Source of the DNA: Pseudomonadota bacterium
Lineage (GTDB): Bacteria; Pseudomonadota; Alphaproteobacteria; Rhizobiales; Hyphomicrobiaceae
Assembly (NCBI GenBank): GCA_003242645.1
Contig: QGVC01000036.1
Location: 1 to 17,105, forward strand
Direction of reading: 5' to 3'
Length of the DNA: 17,105 nucleotides
The notes below the pieces were generated by a model. It saw only the letters and a program-made list of their open reading frames with translations. It was not told the DNA's origin and did no database searches. Shown piece after piece: positions 9,772-17,055 of the stretch; the first letter of the stretch is position 1; every line of letters begins with the position of its first letter. The position numbers were made by a program, and so were the translations under genes.

Positions 9772-9964
9772 CGATTCGGCTAAGCCCCGTTTCGGACGCA
9801 AGCTCGCCATTTTCGTTGATGTGACTGAATTGAGGAGTGGCAAGTCGCGTCGATAAGAGCTTTGGGAGCATCGTACTCTTAAGCAACCCCAAATTTGCGC
9901 TGCACCTCAGCGGCCGTCTTCGCGTTGATGTCCATATCCCGCGATTGCAGGGAGCTGAGGACGC

Positions 9965-11557
9965 ATGCCGAAAAGCTACGACGCAATTGTCATAGGCGCA
10001 GGGCAAAACGGACTCACCTGCGCCTGTTATCTAGCAACGGCTGGGCTAAGTGTGCTGGTGCTCGAGCGTTATCACGCGGTCGGCGGCATGACGCTGACGG
10101 AAGAAGTCGCGGGGCCCGGCTTTTGGTCGGACCTTCACGCAAGTGGGTATCAACTCGCCAACTTTTCGCCGGTGCCAAGAGACCTCAAGCTGCACGAGCT
10201 TGGCATGGAGCTCATCGAGCCGGAAATTCCCTTCGCCCATGCGTTCCCGGACGGTCGTGCCGTCGCTGTTTACCGCGATCTCGAACGCACGGTTGAAAAC
10301 ATCAACCGCATCTCCCCTGCAGATGCCGAGACCTGCCGTCAGCTGTTTCAGCGCTACGCGGCGGAGCGAGCTAGAATAATAAACGGGTTTTTCTCGCCAC
10401 CGCCGTCGTTCGCCGACCAAGCGAAATCCTTCGCCGCGACGCCTGGAGGCATGGAGGCCTACCGCTTCAGCCTGCTGAGCGTCCGCGACTGGGCGGCCAA
10501 AACATTCACATCGCAGGAAGTGGCCTGTCTCTTCGCCAGCTTCGCCGCGTTTGTTGGCGCTGGTCCCGACGATGCCGGCGGCGCCGAAATCGCCTGGCTT
10601 TTTGCCTCGGTCCTGCAGGCGGAGGGCAACAACCTCGTGCGCGGCGGCATGAACAACGTGACGCGTGCGCTCGCCACCTATCTAACGAACCGCGGGGGAG
10701 AGGTGCGGACCAGCGCACCTGTCGCCCGCATTTTGGTCACGAACCAGCGCGCCACTGGGGTCGAGCTGGAAAATGGAGAAAAGATAAATGCCGGGCTGGT
10801 CGTCTCGGCCGCCGATCCCCGCCAGCTCGTCGAGCGCTTCTTCGGCCCTGCGGTCGCCGGCCCTGAGCTCACCGCACGCATCAAGAACTACGAATGGGGC
10901 GACGCGGCCTGTGTTCTCTTCACGGCTTTGGATGGTCCGGTCGATTACGAGGCTGGGCCGGAGGCTGGAGCCGCCTGTCACGTTCATTTAACGCACCCCA
11001 GCCTCGGAGCGATCAGCCAGGCCTTCGCCGAAGCCCGCAGCGGCCTTCTGCCGGCCACGCCCGTGATCGTGGCCTGGAACGAGACCGTGATCGACCCGTC
11101 CCGCGCCCCCGCCGGCAAGCACCTGAAGAAGTTCGTCATCCTCGGTGTGCCGTACGATATCGCTGGCGACGCAACAGACCAGATCTCAGGCCGGGACTGG
11201 GACGCGGTGAAGGACGCGTACGCTGACTATCTCATCGACCACGTCATTGCGCAGTACCTGCCGGACCTTCGCCGCCGCCTGATCCGGCGCGTCATGCATT
11301 CACCGCGCGATCTCGAGAGAACGCTCAGCAGCGCGGTGCGCGGCACGATCCTCCATGGCGCGATGAAGCCGTATCAATTGGGATCACAACGGCCAGTTCC
11401 AGGCCTGGGCGAATACCGGACGCCGGTGCCCAACGTTTACATCTGCGATTCCGGCACCCATCCCGGCCCCGGCGTCTCCATGGGGTCGGGCTACAACGCC
11501 GCTCGCGTTATCTGCCAGGACCTTGGGCTCGCGTTCCCAGGGACTGGCCAGGCGTAA
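9965..11557 (+). CDS. NAD(P)/FAD-dependent oxidoreductase (CrtI/PYROXD2-like)
   Basis: This 530-residue flavoprotein belongs to the phytoene-desaturase-like amine-oxidoreductase superfamily. The N-terminal dinucleotide fold has VIGAGQNGLTCACYLATAG with GxGxNG at 11-16 and the ribose-binding acidic end of the second strand at E34. The following AVGGMTLTEE matches the family's GG motif. The C-terminal FAD motif CDSGTHPGPGVSMGSGYNAAR lies near 496-516. The wording and length resemble the COG1233/PYROXD2 group rather than a dedicated carotenoid desaturase. No crtB, crtE or other pathway gene is nearby, so the substrate is unknown. GGAG at 9951-9954 and GAGG at 9957-9960 precede the ATG at 9965. 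It stands alone, with a long upstream region holding two palindromes. Confidence 0.9.
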   Translation: MPKSYDAIVIGAGQNGLTCACYLATAGLSVLVLERYHAVGGMTLTEEVAGPGFWSDLHASGYQLANFSPVPRDLKLHELGMELIEPEIPFAHAFPDGRAVAVYRDLERTVENINRISPADAETCRQLFQRYAAERARIINGFFSPPPSFADQAKSFAATPGGMEAYRFSLLSVRDWAAKTFTSQEVACLFASFAAFVGAGPDDAGGAEIAWLFASVLQAEGNNLVRGGMNNVTRALATYLTNRGGEVRTSAPVARILVTNQRATGVELENGEKINAGLVVSAADPRQLVERFFGPAVAGPELTARIKNYEWGDAACVLFTALDGPVDYEAGPEAGAACHVHLTHPSLGAISQAFAEARSGLLPATPVIVAWNETVIDPSRAPAGKHLKKFVILGVPYDIAGDATDQISGRDWDAVKDAYADYLIDHVIAQYLPDLRRRLIRRVMHSPRDLERTLSSAVRGTILHGAMKPYQLGSQRPVPGLGEYRTPVPNVYICDSGTHPGPGVSMGSGYNAARVICQDLGLAFPGTGQA

Positions 11558-11739
11558 GGCTGGGTGGTTGGCCTGCCGCCAAGCACGGTCACCGCGCGAC
11601 CATGGCCGTTGTTGAAGCGATTCTTGCGCTCGTATTCGGAAATCCGAACGAATTCAGCGGGAAGGAAGCTCCGCAGATGCAGAACGCGGTTCGCTGGGCC
11701 GCACCAGCAAAGCACGGGGGCATCCAAGACGACGAACGC

Positions 11740-11988
11740 TCATTCGCGGAAAACAGTGCTAGCGCCGCGCTCCGCCTGCTGATCGGCATTGGGCGGTACA
11801 AAAACCGCCCGCTGGCGCGCGCGTTCAGCCAGTCTATAAAGGGGAAGCCAACGACCAATCCAAACTTCAAGAAGCGAGCCGCATACTGAACAACGCTCCT
11901 CGCCCTTCTCCTGTGACGAAATCCAGACAGCCGTGCGGACGTACTTGCTGCCACACGCCTGGCATTTGACATACTCCGATGAGCTCAT
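11740..11988 (-). CDS. Small zinc-ribbon-like protein (CxxC-CxxC), function unknown
   Basis: This minus-strand frame encodes about 82 residues from an ATG at 11988; an in-frame GTG at 12000 would add four. Two CxxC pairs (C9/C12 in KCQACGSKY and C33/C36 in RCSVCGSLLEVW) are 20 residues apart, as in a four-cysteine zinc ribbon, and both are followed by glycine. A conserved-looking tail WIGRWLPLYRLAERA follows. I associate this pattern with small uncharacterised zinc-ribbon proteins of alphaproteobacteria. The last ~25 residues are low in recognisable structure. No clear ribosome binding site is seen for either start. Neighbours give no clue to function. The overlapping plus-strand frame lacks any such motif and is probably a shadow. 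Confidence 0.65.
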   Translation of the reverse strand: MSSSEYVKCQACGSKYVRTAVWISSQEKGEERCSVCGSLLEVWIGRWLPLYRLAERARQRAVFVPPNADQQAERGASTVFRE

Positions 11989-12270
11989 CGTAAAGCTCAC
12001 TGCCAGAATTGTGGTCGGTCAACAGTGCGCCGAGAGGTGGGCAGCTCAAACTCTGAAGGGGCCCACGTCAAGCACCGTGCGACCATCTAACTCAGGCCAC
12101 CGCATGCCTGGTCCATAGGAATGCTCTGGCTTTGCGGCGCTTTGCAGACGCTGCGAGTTCTGTCGTAGACGATGGGTCAGAAGATAGCCCGCTCCCGCGT
12201 GGTCGCCTTGGCCCACTACCCACCTTCCAGAAGCTGCTCGAATTCGTCGGCAAAGCGTGATTGGGGGTGC

Positions 12271-13047
12271 CTATCGGCCTTTGCGGCTGTCGCCCCCACC
12301 TCGCCTACACGGCACATTGAAATCAACGTGATAATGCTCGTCGTGCCGCACCCACGACTGCCGCTTGTTGAAGCTCATGAGTTTCGGAAGCTGGGCGCCA
12401 GCTTGGGTCGCGAACAACCTAGGCTGCAGATCCACATCGAAAATCACACGGCGGATCGAAATACCATTTGCGCGCGTTGCCCGTTCAAGGGCGAGGAGAT
12501 GCAATGCCATCGCCTCGAAATCGATATGGTAGCCGTTCCATTGCCCCGATCGATCAAAGTCGATGGAATAGCCGAACTTGTTGAAGATCGAGGTGGGAAG
12601 CTCCGTCACCGCACCGTCTCGCGTGCGCACGGGAACGTGGAAGTCGACCGAAGTTCCATTCATGTGCGATCGATGCGGCGCAAAGGGCCCACCCCACGGC
12701 CATCCGCTTTCGGCATACACAAAGCGCAGCTCAGGATGTATCTCGCTCAACTCTGCATAAGCAGCCAAAATGGCGTCGCGAACAGTTCCGTGCATAAAGG
12801 TACGGCCAAAGAGGTAACCTAAGATACTGTAAGCGCTGAAATTCTCACCCCAGAGCGGCAGCCGCCGGCCACCCTCGAGGCGGCCACCCACGACGTTGCC
12901 GTAGCAGCGGCTCGGCGGGCCGCTTTCGCGACCGAGCCAAGCGATCCACGCTGAGAAAAAACCAAGCGCAATCAATGGAAAAAGCATGAATCCGAGCCAG
13001 CTGCGTCGCGATCTACGCGGCGCGATTCTCTTTCCCCGTTTTGACAT
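12271..13047 (-). CDS. Membrane-anchored murein endopeptidase-like protein (LAS/M74-like)
   Basis: This 258-residue protein has a basic N-terminus (many Arg/Lys in residues 3-15) and one hydrophobic segment (about 17-37), so it is likely an inner-membrane anchor with a periplasmic domain. The catalytic part has PHRSHMNGTSVDFHVP with H128 and D135 seven residues apart, then DEHYHVDF with H238 and H240. This H-x6-D...HxH layout is the zinc site of LAS peptidases (MepA/M74, VanY, lysostaphin relatives). The probable substrate is peptidoglycan cross-links, by family inference. Segments such as WNGYHIDFEAMALHL resemble bacterial hypothetical proteins annotated as penicillin-insensitive murein endopeptidases. 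No clear ribosome binding site precedes the ATG at 13047. It diverges from a secreted cysteine hydrolase with 123 bases between starts. Confidence 0.78.
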   Translation of the reverse strand: MSKRGKRIAPRRSRRSWLGFMLFPLIALGFFSAWIAWLGRESGPPSRCYGNVVGGRLEGGRRLPLWGENFSAYSILGYLFGRTFMHGTVRDAILAAYAELSEIHPELRFVYAESGWPWGGPFAPHRSHMNGTSVDFHVPVRTRDGAVTELPTSIFNKFGYSIDFDRSGQWNGYHIDFEAMALHLLALERATRANGISIRRVIFDVDLQPRLFATQAGAQLPKLMSFNKRQSWVRHDEHYHVDFNVPCRRGGGDSRKGR

Positions 13048-13170
13048 GGCTCGTCATTCACGCTCTTGTTGTGGATAGGACGACATCGGATTGGATGCGG
13101 GTGTCGGGGATGACGTGCTAATGGCATATCGGTGATAAGGCAAGCCACTGCCCATTGGGGGATTTGAAAC

Positions 13171-14430
13171 ATGCATTCCTTGAAGTTTGTCGTTATCGCA
13201 GTAGCGGCTTGGGCTGCCAGTTATCTGTCGCTCTGTGCGGCCGAATTCACTTATAACGAGGCGGTCAATCAAGAGATTGCGAAAAAGCTCGGTATCCCCG
13301 TCTATTTCGCTGTGCCGGAGAGCGCTCGTGCTCCGTTGCCGAGTTCGATCGACACGTCGGACCGTCTTATCGACTTCAAGCACCCCGATGCCAACGGAAA
13401 CTCTGCCGGAATAGGCCTCAGATTGATCATCGCGAAGCGCTCCGGTTTTGCAAAGCGCATGGCCAAGAGTGGTCTCTTGCAGACGGGCGACATTCTACTG
13501 ACCTTCAGGCCGGAATGGGGTGGTGCCGGCACCTATCCGAATCTCCAGATGGGGATCAGTCATGCCGGCCTCGCGTATGTAAAGGACGGAGCGGTTTATC
13601 ATCTCGACAATCCGATGGATTCCGAGCATCTCGGCTCCCGACTCAGAGGCGATTTCACGGGTGACCATTATCGCAAGCTCAAATTCATTCATGTGATCCG
13701 GCCACGCGGGCTGACCGAGTCCGAGCGTGCCAATATTGGCGCTTGGGCAACTATGCTGGGCAGCGGTGCCAAGCGCATTTATCCGAAGCAAATTTCATTC
13801 AACACGGATTACAACGCGCCAAAATATTCGCCCGGCAAGCCACTCAATTTCGTGAAGAACATCGCAAAATCAGCGCTTGGGCAAAAGGACGTCGAGCCGG
13901 TCGACATGTTCTGCTCGGAGTTCGTATGGTCCATTCTGGCGCTGCGCAAATGCGATCCGAAGACGACGGCCGATGCCTTCAATGGCGCGGGCGTGCCATC
14001 ATGTGTGGACCCACCGATGTCTCCGATGAAGGCCACCGGCAACTACATCAGCCGCCGCAGCGCATCGTCACACGCGGGACTTGCCGACGGGCCGCTTCTG
14101 GTTATCGACGCCATGAAGCTGCCGGATGAGGAGCGGAATGCACTTTTGAGCGATGTATTCGTCGAGAACCCCGTCAAACTGGCCAACATGTCCTCAGGCC
14201 ACCGCGAGCTGGCTCAGAGCCTGCAGCCCAAATTTGCCCCGCTGGAACGCTACTATAAGGCCGCAGCTGAAGGCGGATTTCATCGCATCCAGGCCTTTTT
14301 CCTCGCAAACGCGTTCCGGAGAGCCATACCCGACAACTACTCGCCGACCTCCTATCTCATCAACACGCTGTTGCCTCCGAACAACAGGACGCGAACCATG
14401 GATTACGTCGCGACGATCATGTTCGAGTGA
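13171..14430 (+). CDS. Secreted YiiX/YebB-like (permuted NlpC/P60) cysteine hydrolase
   Basis: This 419-residue exported protein has a hydrophobic signal peptide ending near LCAA (residues 21-24). GDILLTFRP near 106-114 and GISHAGLAYVKDG with H131, then DMFCSEFVWSILAL with C248, give the His-before-Cys order of circularly permuted papain-like NlpC/P60 enzymes (YiiX/YebB, LRAT-like). Such enzymes cleave amide bonds in peptidoglycan peptides or acyl groups; the substrate here is unknown. The third active-site residue is probably in the YHLDNP strand (H144 or D146). Residues beyond about 310 form a further ~110-residue region I do not recognise. A purine-rich TTGGGGGA ending at 13162 precedes the ATG at 13171. 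A divergent murein-endopeptidase-like gene lies upstream, which supports an envelope role. Confidence 0.8.
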   Translation: MHSLKFVVIAVAAWAASYLSLCAAEFTYNEAVNQEIAKKLGIPVYFAVPESARAPLPSSIDTSDRLIDFKHPDANGNSAGIGLRLIIAKRSGFAKRMAKSGLLQTGDILLTFRPEWGGAGTYPNLQMGISHAGLAYVKDGAVYHLDNPMDSEHLGSRLRGDFTGDHYRKLKFIHVIRPRGLTESERANIGAWATMLGSGAKRIYPKQISFNTDYNAPKYSPGKPLNFVKNIAKSALGQKDVEPVDMFCSEFVWSILALRKCDPKTTADAFNGAGVPSCVDPPMSPMKATGNYISRRSASSHAGLADGPLLVIDAMKLPDEERNALLSDVFVENPVKLANMSSGHRELAQSLQPKFAPLERYYKAAAEGGFHRIQAFFLANAFRRAIPDNYSPTSYLINTLLPPNNRTRTMDYVATIMFE

Positions 14431-14618
14431 CGGCTGATCTCCTAGCCGCTGCATCGCTCCTCGCTGAGCGGCATTGCTCCCTAGCTGGCCGCAGAGTGAA
14501 ACGGAGGCCGCCGATCGTCGAGAGAACTTCCGGCTCTGCTTACGCGAAAGCCAGGATGCCTGCGGAACGAAGTGGGCTCACTGACGTTCAACAGCTATGG
14601 CAACTGGAGACCTAACTC

Positions 14619-14702
14619 ATGTTTCGTGGCGCACTGCTTTGGCTTATCGGCATCCCTATCCCCGTGATCATCGTGCTCTGGCTTCTCGGCTTTCTGTCGT
14701 GA
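14619..14702 (+). CDS. 27-residue single-pass membrane peptide
   Basis: ATG at 14619 to TGA at 14702 encodes 27 residues: a short start MFRGALLWL, then a Pro-containing centre GIPIPVIIVLWLLG, ending FLS. Nearly the whole length is hydrophobic, enough for one transmembrane helix with an IPIP kink. GGAGA at 14606-14610 lies 8 bases before the ATG, an ideal ribosome binding site. The pattern LLWLIGIPIP is one I associate with short uncharacterised membrane peptides in proteobacteria. No function can be assigned. It stands alone about 190 bases after the cysteine hydrolase and is easily missed by gene callers with a 90-base cutoff. Confidence 0.7.
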   Translation: MFRGALLWLIGIPIPVIIVLWLLGFLS

Positions 14703-15247
14703 TTACTGAAGCTGCGCTTTGCGTCCAGAACGGCGATCCGGTAGCCGCCGAGCACAAGACGCACCTCTCCAGCAAGCAAGGGCACAACTGACCTTCAGCA
14801 CTTCTGCTCCTCGAGAACGGCATTTGGGTCTCAACTATGCGCCGAATGATTGCTGTTACTTGGCTCACCATAATCGGCGAGAGCCGATGCTCGGCCTATT
14901 CCTGATCAACGTCAGTCAAAATCATCTCCAGCAATTGCCATCATTTCCTGCTGGCCGCCCGACAACTCCCTCGCAGGCGCGCTTCGTTGAGCCAGCAAGC
15001 CCTGTTCGTACCAAACTTGGCCGCAGCAAGATCAGCATTGGGCTGAGGATCGGATTGCGGTTTTGAAAGCCATGGCAGGCTTCGAAACGAATAGTGGCGA
15101 CGGCGACTCTAGGTTCCGTCGCGAACAATTCCCTGCGGACCGCCTCACACGGTCTCCCTAGTTCGCGCGGAGCAAGCGTCTGTGGCAACCACGACGACGA
15201 GATAGCCTTCCGCTCAAACGTTGGACTAATCCCCCTACAACTTGCAC
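14703..15247. other. Intergenic stretch of about 545 bases without a recognisable gene
   Basis: Frames on both strands give only low-complexity or Arg/Ser-rich translations with no motif, and none has a convincing ribosome binding site. I see no RNA gene, insertion sequence or strong hairpin. The 3' end leads into the TetR promoter. It may be decayed sequence between the small membrane peptide and the TetR operon. Confidence 0.5.
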
Positions 15248-15276
15248 TTGACTACATACCAACCGGTCGGTATGCT
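15248..15276 (+). promoter_or_regulatory. Promoter of the TetR operon
   Basis: TTGACT (15248-15253), a 17-base spacer and TATGCT (15271-15276) form a near-consensus sigma-70-type promoter. The predicted start is near 15283, about 20 bases before the tetR ATG. The operator at 15255-15274 covers the whole spacer and runs into the -10. Confidence 0.75.
15255..15274. promoter_or_regulatory. Probable TetR operator (20-bp near-palindrome)
   Basis: CATACCAACCGGTCGGTATG is palindromic except for one mismatched pair (positions 7 and 14). The CATACC-N8-GGTATG and ACCGGT core have the form of TetR/AcrR-family operators. Bound repressor would block RNA polymerase between -35 and -10. The gene 29 bases downstream encodes a TetR protein, so autoregulation is the simplest reading. 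Confidence 0.75.
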
Positions 15277-15302
15277 CACCTTCAATAGCAGAAGGTCCTC
15301 GG

Positions 15303-15938
15303 ATGAGCACAAATCCGTCAGCAAGAACAAAAATTCTGGACGCGGCGTTATCCCTCTTCAGAACGAAAGGATACGCCGCAACGAGCGTTGACGACCTCTG
15401 CCGCCAGGCCGGCGTGACGAAAGGGGCGTTCTTTCATCATTTCCGCAGCAAGGAGGACCTTGCCGTCGCCGCAGCCCAATACTGGTCAGAGACGACGAGC
15501 GCCTTTTTCGCCTCCGCGCCATATCACCAGCACAGGGACCCGCGTGATCGCATCCTGGCCTACCTTGATTTCCGGCGAGCGATCATGGACGGGGAGCTGC
15601 CGGAGTTTACATGCTTGGCCGGCACAATGGTCCAGGAATGTTACGTCACGCACCCGGCCATTCGCGAAGCGTGCGACGCGAGCATCAGCGGACACGCGGA
15701 TACGCTCGCCGCAGATATCGCAGAGGCGATGAAGGCGCACGGCTCGCAGTTCGATTTCAGCGCCCAATCTCTCGCTTTGTTCACACAGGCGGTGCTGCAG
15801 GGAGCCTTTATCCTGGCGAAGGCGAAAAACAGCCCGGAAATCGCGGCTCAATGCGTGGACCATCTGCGACGGTACTTCGAGTTTTTGTTCGGCAACGGCC
15901 GAAAGAAAAGGTCTCACTCATCTGCATCGCGAGATTGA
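15303..15938 (+). CDS. TetR/AcrR family transcriptional regulator
   Basis: This 211-residue repressor has an N-terminal TetR DNA-binding domain: RTKILDAALSLFRTKGY, then helix-turn-helix TSVDDLCRQAGVTKGAFFHHF (about 27-47) and SKEDL. The ligand/dimerisation domain (about 60-195) is not specific enough to name an inducer. It contains several cysteines (including C33), notable but not diagnostic. AGAAGG at 15290-15295 lies 7 bases before the ATG at 15303. It leads an operon with an SRPBCC and a VOC protein, with 33 and 12 bases between genes. It is predicted to bind the near-palindrome in its own promoter and so control all three genes. The tail after about 195 (RKKRSHSSASRD) is basic and probably disordered. 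Confidence 0.93.
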   Translation: MSTNPSARTKILDAALSLFRTKGYAATSVDDLCRQAGVTKGAFFHHFRSKEDLAVAAAQYWSETTSAFFASAPYHQHRDPRDRILAYLDFRRAIMDGELPEFTCLAGTMVQECYVTHPAIREACDASISGHADTLAADIAEAMKAHGSQFDFSAQSLALFTQAVLQGAFILAKAKNSPEIAAQCVDHLRRYFEFLFGNGRKKRSHSSASRD

Positions 15939-15971
15939 AGTTTGACGCCCTTGGAAGGAGGAAGTTGTTCG

Positions 15972-16451
15972 ATGTCCAATGAAGCCGCGAATTCCGCAAA
16001 GCACGAGCTCGTGCTCACGCGGATTTTGAATGCGCCGCGCGAGAAAGTTTATCGTTGCTGGGTTGAACCCGAGCTAATCAAGCAATGGTTCGCTCCCAAG
16101 CCTTGGACCACACCGCACGCTGAACTCGACGTTCGCCCTGGGGGGACAAGTCTGGTCGTAATGCGCAGCCCTGAAGGTCAGGATTATCCCAACCGCGGCA
16201 TCTATTTGGAGGTCATACCCAACGAAAAACTCGTGTTCACCGACGCCTACACAAGTGCGTGGCAACCCTCCGAAAAACCCTTCTTCACGGGCATCGTGAC
16301 ATTCGAGGACGCTGGCCCCGGAAGGACGAAGTACACCGCTCGTGCACTTCATTGGACAGCTGAGGCCCGAGATCAGCACGAGAAAATGGGCTTTTACGAG
16401 GGATGGGGGAAATGCGCCGAACAACTTGAGCAACTTGCAAGCAGCCTTTGA
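15972..16451 (+). CDS. SRPBCC/AHSA1 domain protein
   Basis: This protein of 159 residues has the START-like helix-grip fold of the Aha1 C-terminal homology (AHSA1) group. Typical features are ELVLTRILNAPREKVYRCWVEPELIKQWFAP at the N-terminus, the strand GGTSLVVMRSPEG, and the C-terminal helix GFYEGWGKCAEQLEQLAS. Members are generally small hydrophobic-ligand-binding proteins; the ligand here is unknown. The ATG at 15972 is preceded by an excellent GGAAGGAGGA (15953-15962) with 9 bases of spacing, so I prefer it over an in-frame TTG at 15942. It is the second gene of the TetR operon. Combinations of SRPBCC and VOC genes with a small regulator are common in proteobacteria. Confidence 0.92.
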   Translation: MSNEAANSAKHELVLTRILNAPREKVYRCWVEPELIKQWFAPKPWTTPHAELDVRPGGTSLVVMRSPEGQDYPNRGIYLEVIPNEKLVFTDAYTSAWQPSEKPFFTGIVTFEDAGPGRTKYTARALHWTAEARDQHEKMGFYEGWGKCAEQLEQLASSL

Positions 16452-16463
16452 GGAGCGTAAGTT

Positions 16464-16928
16464 ATGACAGCCAAAGTTCGCACTTGTCTCTGGTACGACG
16501 GAAAGGCCGAAGAGGCGGCAGAGTTCTACGTCTCGCTTCTGCCGAATTCGCGGATCGAAAACGTTTTTCGGCCTCAACCTAACGGTTCTGCACTCGTCGT
16601 CGATTTCAATCTAGCCGGCACGCCTTATCAGGCGCTCAATGGCGGCCCCCAGTTCCGGCATTCGGAAGCTGCATCGATCTCCGTTTTGACCAAGGATCAG
16701 GAGGAAACTGACCGCCTGTGGGCGGCGCTCACAGCGAATGGTGGCTCGGAGAGCATGTGCGGGTGGCTCGTCGATCGTTACGGCGTCTCGTGGCAGATCG
16801 TTCCCGAGGCCCTGCCGCGTTTTATCATGGATCCCGATCGCGAGGCCGCTGGTCGCGCAATGCGGGCCATGATGGGCATGCGCAAGATCGACATCGCGGG
16901 TCTCGAAGCTGCTTTCCGTGGAGCCTGA
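16464..16928 (+). CDS. VOC family protein (PhnB-like; '3-demethylubiquinone methyltransferase' domain)
   Basis: This 154-residue protein has the vicinal-oxygen-chelate beta-alpha-beta-beta-beta fold. It opens with the family hallmark CLWYDGKAEEAAEFYVSLLPNSRI, followed by GTPYQALNGGPQF, AASISVLTKDQEETDRLW and YGVSWQIVPEALPRF. The C-terminal MMGMRKIDIAGLEAAF is also usual for PhnB-like members. Such proteins are often labelled 3-demethylubiquinone-9 methyltransferase, but they lack a methyltransferase fold, so that name should not be taken as function. AGGAG at 16452-16456 lies 7 bases before the ATG at 16464, only 12 bases after the SRPBCC stop, so translational coupling is likely. It is the last gene of the TetR operon. 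Confidence 0.93.
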   Translation: MTAKVRTCLWYDGKAEEAAEFYVSLLPNSRIENVFRPQPNGSALVVDFNLAGTPYQALNGGPQFRHSEAASISVLTKDQEETDRLWAALTANGGSESMCGWLVDRYGVSWQIVPEALPRFIMDPDREAAGRAMRAMMGMRKIDIAGLEAAFRGA

Positions 16929-17002
16929 AAAAAGAGGGTACCATCACCTACGTCTGTGGCTGGAAGCCTACAGAAGCATCCAGCTCGAAGCCAATCCAAT
17001 AG

Positions 17003-17055
17003 CCTTCGACCGAAACGGTCTCATTTGCGGCGGTTTCGAGTTTCCGGTCGAAAGG
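17003..17055. repeat. Imperfect inverted repeat downstream of the VOC gene
   Basis: CCTTCGACCGAAAC (17003-17016) and GTTTCCGGTCGAAAGG (17040-17055) are complementary apart from two single-base bulges, separated by about 23 bases. It lies about 75 bases after the VOC stop. No T-run follows, so it may be an RNA 3'-end hairpin or a REP-like element rather than a classical terminator. Confidence 0.4.

Larger units (their letters stand above)
9461..9964. other. Intergenic region of about 500 bases without a recognisable gene
   Basis: No convincing coding region is seen. Just after the tRNA, GAGG/CCTC (9468-9479) is a weak 4-bp stem followed by TTATT, a poor terminator candidate. CTCAGGG (9497-9503) and CCCTGAG (9519-9525) form a perfect 7-bp inverted repeat. 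Two palindromic elements at 9697-9712 and 9754-9771 are listed separately. I found no repeat of the tRNA 3' end and no integrase. A minus-strand reading at 9879-9935 could be a gene remnant (see findings). Confidence 0.6.

Noticed and set aside
11602..11889. 95-codon plus-strand frame opposite the zinc-ribbon gene
   Set aside because: It has no motif and no ribosome binding site, and the opposite strand carries paired CxxC motifs.
12172..12822. 216-codon plus-strand frame opposite the murein-endopeptidase-like gene
   Set aside because: The minus strand shows a membrane anchor and a complete zinc-site motif, while the plus-strand translation has no recognisable feature.
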